From positions 1 through 14,350 of the forward strand of contig CAZQLE010000094.1 of the NCBI GenBank assembly GCA_964593905.1: 14,350 bases of DNA, given 5' to 3'. Made by a program: the position numbers and the translations under genes. This document shows, piece after piece, positions 1 through 6,771 of this stretch. The stretch comes from CAZQLE01 sp964593905 (GTDB taxonomy: Bacteria; Chloroflexota; Anaerolineae; Anaerolineales; Anaerolineaceae). Under the pieces are notes generated by a model that was not told the DNA's origin, ran no database searches, and worked only from the letters and a program-made list of their open reading frames with translations. Position 1 is the first letter of the stretch. Every line of letters begins with the position of its first letter.

Positions 1-14
1 ATACAAAGATAAAC

Positions 15-43
15 TTGACAAAATTTCTCCGATTAAATACAAT
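15..43 (+). promoter_or_regulatory. Sigma70/SigA-type promoter of the sodA-ferredoxin operon
   Basis: TTGACA at 15-20 and TACAAT at 38-43 are separated by exactly 17 nt. The -35 is perfect and the -10 matches 5 of 6. Transcription would start near 50, giving a leader of about 60 nt before sodA. This is the best-matching promoter in the window. Confidence 0.8.
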
Positions 44-68
44 TAATTTCGGTGGGACACTGAAACTT

Positions 69-87
69 GAAAATGATAATCAAAAAA
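69..87 (+). promoter_or_regulatory. Possible Fur-family operator in the sodA leader
   Basis: The 19 bases match the classical Fur box (GATAATGATAATCATTATC) at 14 positions, mainly the left two thirds. The site lies just downstream of the predicted transcription start, where a bound repressor would block the promoter. Fur or PerR control of superoxide dismutase genes is known in other bacteria. The right half-site is poor and the region is A-rich, so the match could be chance. Confidence 0.3.
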
Positions 88-109
88 AGTACACTATAGG
101 AGGCACACA

Positions 110-721
110 ATGAGTTTTTCAATGCCAGCTCTGCCCTACAAATTTGACGCTCTGGAACCAGCGATTGACGCGTTAACGGTAGAAATTCATTATACCAAAC
201 ACCATCAAACGTACCTTACCAACCTGAATGCGGCGCTCGACAAGCACCCCGAACTGGCAGGACATAGTATTGAAGACCTGTTGACCCGTCTGGATCAAGT
301 TCCCGAAGATATTCGCACTGCGGTGCGGAATAATGGCGGCGGGTTTTACAATCACACCCTTTATTGGAATCTAATGGGACCCAACCAGGGTGGAGAGCCG
401 GCAGGCGCTCTGGCGAAAGCCATTGATGCCGCTTTTGGAGGTTTTGCTGCTTTTAAAAGTGAGTTTGAAAAAACTGGGCTGGGGCGTTTTGGCAGCGGCT
501 GGGCCTGGTTGAGTGTAAAATCAGATCACAGCCTTGTCATTCACTCAACCCCCAACCAGGATTCTCCTCTGACAGAGGGCGCATTCCCGGTTTTAGGGGC
601 AGATGTTTGGGAACATGCCTACTATTTGAAGTACCAAAATCGTCGAGCTGAATATCTCAGTAATTGGTGGAAAGTTGTCAACTGGGAGGAGGCTGAACGA
701 CGTTTTGCGCAAAAGCGATAA
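110..721 (+). CDS. sodA: Superoxide dismutase, Mn/Fe family (Mn-type signature)
   Basis: Converts superoxide to hydrogen peroxide and oxygen in the cytoplasm; there is no signal peptide. The 203 residues match the usual family length. Metal ligands are visible at His27 (in the HYTKHHQTY stretch), His82 (NHTLYW), Asp165 and His169 (DVWEHAYYLKYQNRR). Gly78 four residues before the second ligand and Gln150 in the NQDSP loop are the arrangement typical of Mn-dependent rather than Fe-dependent enzymes; cambialistic use cannot be excluded. The ATG at 110 is chosen over the ATG at 122 because AGGAGG at 98-103 sits 6 nt before it. It is the first gene of an operon with the ferredoxin 25 nt downstream, served by a strong promoter at 15-43. 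Confidence 0.95.
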   Translation: MSFSMPALPYKFDALEPAIDALTVEIHYTKHHQTYLTNLNAALDKHPELAGHSIEDLLTRLDQVPEDIRTAVRNNGGGFYNHTLYWNLMGPNQGGEPAGALAKAIDAAFGGFAAFKSEFEKTGLGRFGSGWAWLSVKSDHSLVIHSTPNQDSPLTEGAFPVLGADVWEHAYYLKYQNRRAEYLSNWWKVVNWEEAERRFAQKR

Positions 722-746
722 CCATCTATCTTAATTGGAGGAAGCC

Positions 747-1157
747 ATGACCCATGTAATAACCAGTCTATGTTTACGTGACGGTGGATGCATGACGGTC
801 TGCCCGGTGGAATGCATCGTTCCCGGCAAACCCGAAAACCAGTGGCCCTGGTACTATATTGATTCAGACACCTGCATCGATTGTGGTGCATGTGTGCCGG
901 AATGCCCGTTCGCCGCGATCTTCCCAATCGATGAAGTGCCAACCGCCTTCAAAGCAAAAGGTGGCGAAAAGCTCTCAATGCCGGTCGGCAGCGCTGGTTT
1001 TGCAGAAGTCTACGATGGAACCGATCACGAAGGTGAGAAGGTGCATCTCGAAGCCACGAAGAGTCTGGCAGCGGGTGAAGTGGTCGATTTGACCCCCGCC
1101 ATTGCCGCCAACGATGCCTACTTTAAAGAGGGCCCTGGTTATTCCTCCGCAGGCTAA
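747..1157 (+). CDS. Two-cluster ferredoxin, probably 7Fe ([3Fe-4S][4Fe-4S]) type
   Basis: Small cytoplasmic electron carrier of 136 residues. Cysteines at 9, 15, 19 and 23 form the first group and Cys43, 46, 49 and 53 the second (CxxCxxCxxxCP). By analogy with Azotobacter ferredoxin I and actinobacterial FdxA, Cys9, Cys15 and Cys53 would hold a [3Fe-4S] cluster, and Cys19, 43, 46 and 49 a [4Fe-4S] cluster. Position 12, which would complete a CxxC, is Asp. The Cys9-Cys15 spacing is two residues shorter than in those relatives. Residues 62-136 form a tail without recognised motif. Start: GGAGG at 737-741 is 5 nt before ATG 747; an upstream TTG at 735 overlaps that ribosome site and is rejected. 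It is co-transcribed with sodA. A role in oxidative stress or as IorAB electron acceptor is inference. Confidence 0.85.
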   Translation: MTHVITSLCLRDGGCMTVCPVECIVPGKPENQWPWYYIDSDTCIDCGACVPECPFAAIFPIDEVPTAFKAKGGEKLSMPVGSAGFAEVYDGTDHEGEKVHLEATKSLAAGEVVDLTPAIAANDAYFKEGPGYSSAG

Positions 1158-1186
1158 AACCATTTTGGTCTTGCATCATCAATTTG

Positions 1187-1228
1187 CGGAGGTTTTGACT
1201 GGTTCTGTCAAAACCTCCGTGTGTTTTT
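1187..1228 (+). terminator. Intrinsic terminator after sodA-ferredoxin
   Basis: A perfect 13-bp stem (CGGAGGTTTTGAC at 1187-1199, its complement at 1207-1219) with a 7-nt loop is followed by TGTGTTTTT. It lies 29 nt after the ferredoxin stop, and it removes any case for aspartase starting as early as 1221. Confidence 0.9.
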
Positions 1229-1271
1229 AGCCCCAACAGATTGCCATTCGAGCTTCCCGAGGAGCGCGGTC

Positions 1272-2726
1272 ATGGAACAACCCGGTTTTCGAATTGAACG
1301 AGATTCACTTGGAGAAGTGCAAGTCCCCGCCCAGGCGTTATATGGCGCGCAAACAAAGCGCGCGGTGGATAACTTTCCGGTTTCGGGGCTTAAACCCTGG
1401 CCGGCTTTCGTCTGGTCAATGGCATTAATCAAGCGGGCCGCAGCCGAAGTCAACGCCGAGCTTGGCCTGTTGGACCCACAAAACGCCGGTGCAATTTCGC
1501 GTGCAGCAGAAGAAATCATGGCCGGCCAATGGGCAGAAATGTTTGTGGTAGACCCGTTCCAGGCCGGGGCAGGAACCAGCCACAATATGAACACCAATGA
1601 AGTAATCGCCAACCGCGCCACCCAGTTGTTGGGCGGCCAGGCAGGCGAATACCGCGTGCACCCCAACGATCACGTCAATATGTCGCAATCGACCAATGAT
1701 GTCATCCCCACTGCCATCCGGCTGGGTTGTTTGTGGCGGTTGGATGAGCTGGTGTTGGTGCTGAAAAACCTGGTAACTGCACTGGAAGAAAAAGCCCGAG
1801 AATTTGACCCCATCGTAAAATCTGGCCGCACCCATTTGCAGGATGCGGTGCCGGTGAGACTGGGGCAGGAATTTGGCGGGTATGCGCGTGCGGTAGAGCG
1901 CGACATTGAGCGCATCCTCCGCGCTGCCGAAGGACTGCGCCGGCTCGGCATCGGCGGCACAGCGGCCGGAACCGGGCTAAACGCCCATGCTGAGTATCCC
2001 CGACGCATGGCAGCCAAAATTCAGCAAATCAGCAAATTGCAAGTCACCAGTGCAGATAATCTCTTCGAGAGTATGCAATCGATGGCCGACGCAGCCGATT
2101 TTTCGGCCGCGCTGCGCACCCTGGCGATCACCCTGACCAGAATCGCCAATGATTTTCGCCTGTTGGCCTCCGGGCCTTCAACCGGGTTGGATGAAATTCG
2201 TCTGCCCGCTGTGCAGCCGGGCTCAAGCATCATGCCGGGCAAGGTCAACCCGGTCCTCGCTGAAATGCTGAACCAGGCCATGTTCCATGTCATCGGGTGT
2301 GATACCACCGTCTGCCTGGCAGCGCAGGCCGGGCAGTTGGAACTTAACGTGATGATGCCCATCATTGCCCACAATTTGTTTGAAATGATGCAGGTGACGA
2401 TTGGCGCAGTCAAAGCGTTTACCGAGCGGTGTGTCGTCGGGATTATGGCCAACCCCGAAAAGGCGCAAGCCTGGCTGGCGCGCAATACCATCATCGTTAC
2501 CGCGCTCAACCCGCTCATCGGGTATGCTGCGGGCGCAGCGCTGGTCAAAGAGGCGCTGGCTTCTGACCGCACTTTGATTGAGGTGGCCGCAGAAAAAGCA
2601 CGGGCCGGAAAACTGCTGCACCGCGATGGCAGTGCAGCAGTGAGTGAAGCCGAAATTTTAACTGCGCTAAGCGATCTGCGCGCTTTAACCGAGGGTGGAA
2701 TTTACGGCAGCAGCGGCGGCGGATGA
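1272..2726 (+). CDS. aspA: Aspartate ammonia-lyase (aspartase, AspB type)
   Basis: Fumarase/aspartase superfamily enzyme, 484 residues, releasing ammonia from L-aspartate to give fumarate. The signature loop GSSIMPGKVNP spans 317-327 with catalytic Ser318, Lys324 and Asn326. Ser140-Thr141-Asn142 and Thr187-His188 complete the substrate site; these numbers coincide with those known for Bacillus AspB. AGAGTS near 98-103, GRTHLQDAVPVRLGQEF, and GQLELNV near 355 resemble Bacillus aspartase more than class II fumarase (FQTGSGT, GNFELNV). The C-terminal VTALNPLIGY segment is fumarase-like, so fumarase remains an alternative. Start: GAGGAG at 1259-1264 is 7 nt before ATG 1272. No clear promoter lies between the preceding terminator and the start. 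The 3' end overlaps convergent ppgK by 42 bp. Confidence 0.85.
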   Translation: MEQPGFRIERDSLGEVQVPAQALYGAQTKRAVDNFPVSGLKPWPAFVWSMALIKRAAAEVNAELGLLDPQNAGAISRAAEEIMAGQWAEMFVVDPFQAGAGTSHNMNTNEVIANRATQLLGGQAGEYRVHPNDHVNMSQSTNDVIPTAIRLGCLWRLDELVLVLKNLVTALEEKAREFDPIVKSGRTHLQDAVPVRLGQEFGGYARAVERDIERILRAAEGLRRLGIGGTAAGTGLNAHAEYPRRMAAKIQQISKLQVTSADNLFESMQSMADAADFSAALRTLAITLTRIANDFRLLASGPSTGLDEIRLPAVQPGSSIMPGKVNPVLAEMLNQAMFHVIGCDTTVCLAAQAGQLELNVMMPIIAHNLFEMMQVTIGAVKAFTERCVVGIMANPEKAQAWLARNTIIVTALNPLIGYAAGAALVKEALASDRTLIEVAAEKARAGKLLHRDGSAAVSEAEILTALSDLRALTEGGIYGSSGGG

Positions 2727-3464
2727 ACACTGCGCTGCATACATTGCAGCCCCAATCATCCCGGCCTCGTTTAAGAACCTGGCCGGGACTATTTTTGTGC
2801 GCGGATTCATCAACGGCAGCACCTTATCAAAATGTTTGCTGCCCCCGCCGCCGATGATAATCAGGTCCGGCCAAAAAAGATCCTCAAGATAGTAAATATA
2901 TTCTTCCAACCGGCCGGCCCATTTTCCCCACGACATATCTTTGCGCTGCCGGGCGGCATCAGAAGTGCGCCGTTCGGCATCCTTTCCGTTCATTTTCAAA
3001 TGCCCAAATTCAGTATTGGGCAGCAGTACACCATTGGTAAAAATTGCCGAGCCAATCCCCGTGCCCAGTGTGAGCATAATCACCACGCCCTGGGTACGAA
3101 AATCCATGCCGGCCCCAAAGTAAATTTCAGCAATTCCGGCCGCATCGGCATCATTCGTAACATACACTGGCTGACCAGTCTCGCGGGTAAACAAATCATC
3201 CACCGCGGTGCCAATCCAAGATTGATCAATATTGGCTGCCGTTTGCACAACGCCATGCCGCACCACAGATGGAAAGCCCGCCCCCACTGGCCCTTCCCAT
3301 TTCATCTGCTTTACCAGTTGGTTAACCGTGTTGGCAACCAACTCAGGCGTCGATGGGTTCGGCGTCAAGAGGCGTTCACGGGGCGTAACCAGTTCACCCT
3401 TTTGAACATCGATCACTGCGCCCTTAATCCCAGTTCCACCAATGTCTAAACCAAGAATGTGCAT
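2685..3464 (-). CDS. ppgK: Polyphosphate glucokinase (ROK family)
   Basis: Phosphorylates glucose to glucose-6-phosphate; PPGK enzymes use polyphosphate and often ATP as donor. The 259 residues match the family. The N-terminal phosphate-binding motif is DIGGTGIKG (7-15). TNDADAAG (103-110) carries the catalytic Asp105. TLGTGIGSA (132-140), PNTEFGH (149-155) and GGGGSK (205-210) follow in the usual order. The zinc-binding CxCGxxGC motif of ordinary ROK glucokinases is absent, as expected for PPGK. Start: AGGAGG at 3475-3470 is 5 nt before the ATG. It lies 48 nt downstream of mltG on the same strand and is probably the last operon gene. Its end overlaps aspartase on the other strand by 42 bp. 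Polyphosphate use is family knowledge and is not visible in the sequence. Confidence 0.9.
   Translation of the reverse strand: MHILGLDIGGTGIKGAVIDVQKGELVTPRERLLTPNPSTPELVANTVNQLVKQMKWEGPVGAGFPSVVRHGVVQTAANIDQSWIGTAVDDLFTRETGQPVYVTNDADAAGIAEIYFGAGMDFRTQGVVIMLTLGTGIGSAIFTNGVLLPNTEFGHLKMNGKDAERRTSDAARQRKDMSWGKWAGRLEEYIYYLEDLFWPDLIIIGGGGSKHFDKVLPLMNPRTKIVPARFLNEAGMIGAAMYAAQCSSAAAAAVNSTLG
2759..2796 (+). terminator. Probable aspartase terminator inside the convergent ppgK gene
   Basis: An 8-bp perfect stem (TCCCGGCC at 2759-2766, GGCCGGGA at 2781-2788) with a 14-nt loop is followed by CTATTTTT to 2796. It begins 32 nt after the aspartase stop and lies antisense within the ppgK coding region. Structure and position fit an intrinsic terminator; the loop is longer than typical. 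Confidence 0.6.
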
Positions 3465-3512
3465 TCCAGCCTCCTACACGCAAAAATGGGGTCAGAAAGA
3501 GAATTCACGTCA

Positions 3513-4635
3513 TTATGGACAGGCATTTCCCAGATGCTCTTCATAAGTTACGGCAAATAAATGGCGTCCAGAACCATCGCACGCAGCCCGAAAATAATAA
3601 TACGGCGTCTCTGCCGGATATGCAACGGATTTCAAAGCATCCAGACCCGGATTGGAAATGGGGCCTGGCGGAAAACCGATTACTTGATAGGTATTATAGG
3701 GTGAGTTTATTTGCAGGTCTTGAACAGTCAGCGGGTTTGTCCACCAGGTTTCCTGCTGCTCGTTATATCCCACGGCATATTGAACGGTCGGGTCGCTATC
3801 CAGTTTCATTCCGGCCCGAATGCGATTGATGAAAACTGAGGCGATCATTGCCTGTTCTTCATCAACAACCGCTTCACGCTCCACAATCGAAGCCAGAATC
3901 ACCGCTTCTTCCAGGCTAAACCCCTGCCGTTCAAATCCTGTCCGATAATCCGAATGAACTTCTTGAACAAAGCGGGTTAGAAAAATCTTTATAAATTCGG
4001 GCGGCGATATCTTGCGCACTACCGTATATTCGCCTGGCAGCAGATATCCCTCAACCTGATTATTGGCCGGCGCCTCAAACCCTTCGGGAAGACCCAGTCG
4101 TTCGGCATGGGTCACAAAATGCAAAAACTCATCCCGTGATACGCTGATCCCCGAAGTTGCCAGCGCATCTGCAATTTCTTCCGCCCGCCAGCCGGGCAGA
4201 ATGACAAATTTAACCTCGCTGGGCGTCGCATCTTGNNNNNNNNNNCGTGCTCAACAGATAATCTCCAGCCTGCAAAGAAATATCCAACCCCGAATAGATC
4301 AGAAAAAGCTGAAAGACCGCCCCATCGCGCACCAAACCCTCTTCTTCCAGACGCGCTGCGATCACCTGAACAGGATCACCCAGCTCAACCCGAAACGGTC
4401 GGGGTTCCGGCGTGGTTGAAACGGGTCTGGTCACATCCTCCCAGTTCCAATACAGTCGAAAAGCCACCACATATTTCTCAAAACCGGTTAAGCGCGGGGC
4501 GGCCGGTCCAAAATCCTGTTCGGCCTGCCCCGGCAGGGTAACAGCGGCCAACGCCGCACCGGCTGCAACAATGCAAACCAGAATCACCAGACCAACAAGG
4601 ATCACTTTTGTACAGGATGTGTTTTTTTGTTTCAT
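3513..4635 (-). CDS. mltG: Endolytic murein transglycosylase MltG (YceG), interrupted by an assembly gap
   Basis: Inner-membrane lytic transglycosylase that cuts nascent peptidoglycan strands. The N-terminal part (130 residues before the gap) has a cytoplasmic start, one membrane helix at about 11-33, and a LysM-like region near 81-128. After the gap, 240 residues run open from the gap edge through VKFVILPGWRAEEIADAL, EGYLLPGEYTV, the catalytic-region motif ASIVERE (Glu119 of this part), DSDPTVQYAVG, and the closing GFPPGPISNPG and HLFAVTYEEH blocks. The two parts are out of frame across the ten Ns, but both are open to the gap, so a wrong gap length explains it better than mutation. By comparison with relatives roughly 10-15 residues are missing. 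ATG 4635, with GGAG 4 nt upstream, is preferred to TTG 4653. Confidence 0.9.
4236..4245. other. Assembly gap (10 Ns)
   Basis: Ten consecutive N bases lie inside mltG. The number is a placeholder: the true length should be a multiple of three if the gene is intact, and 10 is not. Confidence 0.98.
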
Positions 4636-4691
4636 CCTTCTCCAATGGTTCAACAGGCTGAGAATTGGAAAATTATGGAACCGCCCGGCAC

Positions 4692-4726
4692 CCTGAAAAA
4701 AGCCCCAAATTTGAGGTGCTTTCAGG
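4692..4726 (-). terminator. Weak intrinsic terminator or attenuator between ruvX and mltG
   Basis: Read on the minus strand, AAAGCACC (4722-4715) pairs with GGGGCTTT (4706-4699) with one mismatch and an 8-nt loop, followed by further Ts to 4696. It lies in the 128-nt space between the ruvX stop and the mltG start, so it may end ruvX messages or only reduce read-through into mltG and ppgK. Stem and U-tract are modest. Confidence 0.4.
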
Positions 4727-4763
4727 CCCCCGCCCCGATTACCCGACGATTACAAAATTGCTT

Positions 4764-5174
4764 TCACATACGATCCAGATAAGTTTGCAAAATATAGGTG
4801 GCAGCCAGGTCATCCAGATGGCCCGATCGTTTTTTTCGAGACGCACCCAGTGCAATTCGGGCCTGCCGGGCTGCCTGTGTGCTGCCGCTTTCATCCCATA
4901 AAATCACCGGCAGAGCTGTTAAAGCCTGCAAAGCCTCGGCAAAAACACGCGCATGGCGCGCCGAGCGGCCCTCATTCCCTTCGCCGTCCAATGGTTGCCC
5001 AATCACAATCTGATCCACACCCAGCTCCGCTGCGCGCCGCAAAATCTGCTGCGCATCCTCCAGCCGGTTGACATGTGAAATAACACCCAGCGGGTTGGCG
5101 ATCATTCCGGTCGGGTCACTAACCGCCAGGCCGATCCTTTTCTCACCCAGGTCAACCGCCAAAATCCGGGCCAT
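4764..5174 (-). CDS. ruvX: Holliday junction resolvase-fold protein RuvX/YqgF
   Basis: RNase H-fold cytoplasmic protein of 136 residues, the usual length. In bacteria the family is linked to processing of the 16S rRNA 5' end and was first proposed as a Holliday-junction resolvase. Visible motifs are ILAVDLGEKRIGLAVSD (4-20, acidic Asp8), IVIGQPLDGEGNEG (56-69), WDESGS (93-98, Glu95) and the late DDLAA (121-125). Its ATG overlaps the TAA stop of the upstream gene as TAATG, and GGAGGT at 5186-5181 lies 6 nt before the ATG, so it is probably translationally coupled to the baseplate-J-like gene. Confidence 0.92.
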   Translation of the reverse strand: MARILAVDLGEKRIGLAVSDPTGMIANPLGVISHVNRLEDAQQILRRAAELGVDQIVIGQPLDGEGNEGRSARHARVFAEALQALTALPVILWDESGSTQAARQARIALGASRKKRSGHLDDLAATYILQTYLDRM

Positions 5175-6673
5175 TACTGCACCTCCACCCGAATGCGCTG
5201 CTCAAAAAATGGCATCCGCTTCCACCACGCCGGGAAGAGATCAATTGCCGGTGGCGCTTTTAGTTGAAAGATGCGCGCAAGCGTCGCAGCCGCTTCAGTT
5301 TTAGATCTTCCTGAAACTGCCAGCAAGACCGCTTCACGGGGAATTTGCGGCGTTATTTTCCTAACGCCAAACATCTCCCATTTGATCCGGCTCTCATCCA
5401 TCCGGGGTTGCCCAAGGTCGCTGACAAACAAAGAGTTAGCCACCGGCTGGTACCCTGATTTTAAAACCGCATCCATCGCGCTTTCTGTAACCACCCGAAC
5501 ATCGGATTCCTGAACAATCCAGATGGAATATTCGGCCTCCACGCTCAGGTTAATCCGGTCACCTGCCTGTCCAACAGGTGGGTCCAGTTTTTCATTCATC
5601 CGTTTGCTTTGAACCAGCGTATCGGGCAGCAGCTTCTCTCCCGGTTCGAGCTGCGCCTGAAAGCTCTCCAGGGCCAGTTTCTTCAATGTCTGCTCACTTT
5701 TATGTTTCAACATCTCAAAATCGGCCGCTGAAGGGGCCGGGCTCTCTCGATCGGTGCCGCCGCTGGTTTCTTCAGCGTTGAATACTTTCAGCCGAAGCCC
5801 CGCAAGGCCTTCCATTGCTCCAATCGATTGCGCCGCCACATTTCCGGTTGAACCAGCCTGCACCGCTTCAATGGCAGTCGTAACCTGCGGGTCTTCACCA
5901 GCCGGAACCGTAATCGTTTCGAGCGTGCGAAACCGGATCGGAGGTGTAGATAGCGTCAGCACAATCGTTCCCTGTGGAACGGTGACATCTTGATCGGTTA
6001 TATTCTCAATGGTGACCAGGCCTCTCGCTGGCTGGTCGGGCACACGGGTGATTTGAGAGGGCGTCCCGCTTTCTTGATGGCTGACCACCACCGTTGCGAC
6101 CCTGGCCGGCACAGCTCCGGTTACGGTCGGGCCGGTCACCTTTGGGCTGGCCCATACTTCCAATTTAAGGGTTTGTTCTTCTTCCAGCGGGCTCAAACGG
6201 ATCACTCCGCCCGGAAGCAAATAGCCCGCCAGCAGAAAAACACTCACCAACCCGATCAGAAAAATCGCCCCCCGCAGAAATACAGGCAGAGAGCGGGCCC
6301 CACTTCGAAAATTTTCAGCTACCGACCGCTCCCGCTTGGGGAGAGTGTGAATTTTATGGCGCTTTTCCACCCCGGCCAAATCGCGACGCGGCCGCCGCCA
6401 GGGCTTTTGCTGTGCACTTTTCTCGTCATCAAAAACCGCAATCCCAAGTTCAAATGCATTGACGGCAATCTGCTCGTCCACCGTCACCAAACCCAACTGG
6501 GCCCCCAGACGAACCGCATGACGCTGAACCATAATAAGCTCCAGCTTTTCACGAAAAACACGCTGACTGCGCGGCAAAACAAGCAAAATCCGGTTCGAGC
6601 GACAGCCCGAAATTTTGTCGCGAATAGACAGCCGGTCGTCATGTTCATCAAGGGTGAGAATGGTCGTCTTCAT
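5174..6673 (-). CDS. Membrane-anchored baseplate-J-like domain protein, function unknown
   Basis: A 499-residue protein in three parts. Residues 1 to about 90 form a soluble alpha/beta region (RILLVLPRSQ at 28-37, LGLVTVDEQIAVNAFELGIAVF at about 60-81). A basic linker and one membrane helix at about 131-153 follow. The remainder should lie outside the membrane and contains a segment like the phage baseplate J core: VPQGTIVLTLSTPPIRFRT (232-250) and AGSTGNVA (273-280). It ends in a conserved-looking PAWWKRMPFFEQRIRV tail. Similar proteins are, to my recollection, annotated only as baseplate J/gp47 family in Chloroflexota and some candidate-phylum bacteria. No phage genes are near. ATG 6673 has no ribosome site; a TATAAT lies 9 nt upstream, suggesting a leaderless message. 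It heads the ruvX-mltG-ppgK group. Confidence 0.75.
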   Translation of the reverse strand: MKTTILTLDEHDDRLSIRDKISGCRSNRILLVLPRSQRVFREKLELIMVQRHAVRLGAQLGLVTVDEQIAVNAFELGIAVFDDEKSAQQKPWRRPRRDLAGVEKRHKIHTLPKRERSVAENFRSGARSLPVFLRGAIFLIGLVSVFLLAGYLLPGGVIRLSPLEEEQTLKLEVWASPKVTGPTVTGAVPARVATVVVSHQESGTPSQITRVPDQPARGLVTIENITDQDVTVPQGTIVLTLSTPPIRFRTLETITVPAGEDPQVTTAIEAVQAGSTGNVAAQSIGAMEGLAGLRLKVFNAEETSGGTDRESPAPSAADFEMLKHKSEQTLKKLALESFQAQLEPGEKLLPDTLVQSKRMNEKLDPPVGQAGDRINLSVEAEYSIWIVQESDVRVVTESAMDAVLKSGYQPVANSLFVSDLGQPRMDESRIKWEMFGVRKITPQIPREAVLLAVSGRSKTEAAATLARIFQLKAPPAIDLFPAWWKRMPFFEQRIRVEVQ

Positions 6674-6682
6674 TTCATTAAA

Positions 6683-6688
6683 ATTATA
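6683..6688 (-). promoter_or_regulatory. Minus-strand -10 element for the baseplate-J/ruvX/mltG/ppgK group
   Basis: A perfect TATAAT on the minus strand ends 9 nt before ATG 6673, so transcription would start within a few bases of the start codon. No good -35 is seen at 16-18 nt, and the region where it would lie overlaps the -35 of the plus-strand promoter. Confidence 0.5.
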
Positions 6689-6701
6689 CTATCTGCTTGT
6701 G

Positions 6702-6730
6702 TTGACGAATAACGTCTTTTTCAATAAAAT
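6702..6730 (+). promoter_or_regulatory. Promoter of the sugar kinase/nucleotidyltransferase fusion gene
   Basis: TTGACG at 6702-6707 and TAAAAT at 6725-6730 are separated by 17 nt, each matching 5 of 6 consensus bases. Start of transcription is predicted near 6737, leaving a leader of about 35 nt with a good ribosome site. A GACG-N5-CGTC dyad (6704-6716) overlaps the -35 and might be an operator. Confidence 0.7.
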
Positions 6731-6771
6731 CAACCCATCTTGATTCTTGCATTTTAACGGGAGGCCGCACT

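Noticed and set aside
1221..1271. Longer N-terminus for aspartase starting at 1221
   Set aside because: It would begin in the T tract of the preceding terminator; ATG 1272 has a proper ribosome site and family-like N-terminus.
2021..2572. Minus-strand open frame of 183 codons inside the aspartase gene
   Set aside because: It is a shadow of a strongly conserved enzyme gene, with no ribosome site.
2832..3449. Plus-strand open frame of 205 codons opposite ppgK
   Set aside because: It is fully antisense to a recognisable glucokinase and its translation shows no family features.
3485..3506. GGGGTCAGA-type stretch between mltG and ppgK, reminiscent of sequences seen next to some transposase genes
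   Set aside because: It occurs once, with no terminal repeats, target duplication or transposase in the window.
4236..4245. Frameshifted mltG pseudogene
   Set aside because: The only frame change coincides with the N run; both halves are intact and family-like.
5174..6673. Prophage or contractile injection system remnant
   Set aside because: Only the baseplate-J-like domain is present, it has a membrane helix, and all neighbours are housekeeping genes.
5990..6712. Plus-strand open frame of 240 codons opposite the baseplate-J-like gene
   Set aside because: It is antisense to a gene with clear domain structure, its product is rich in Arg, Pro and Gln without motifs, and it has no ribosome site. 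It is a shadow frame.
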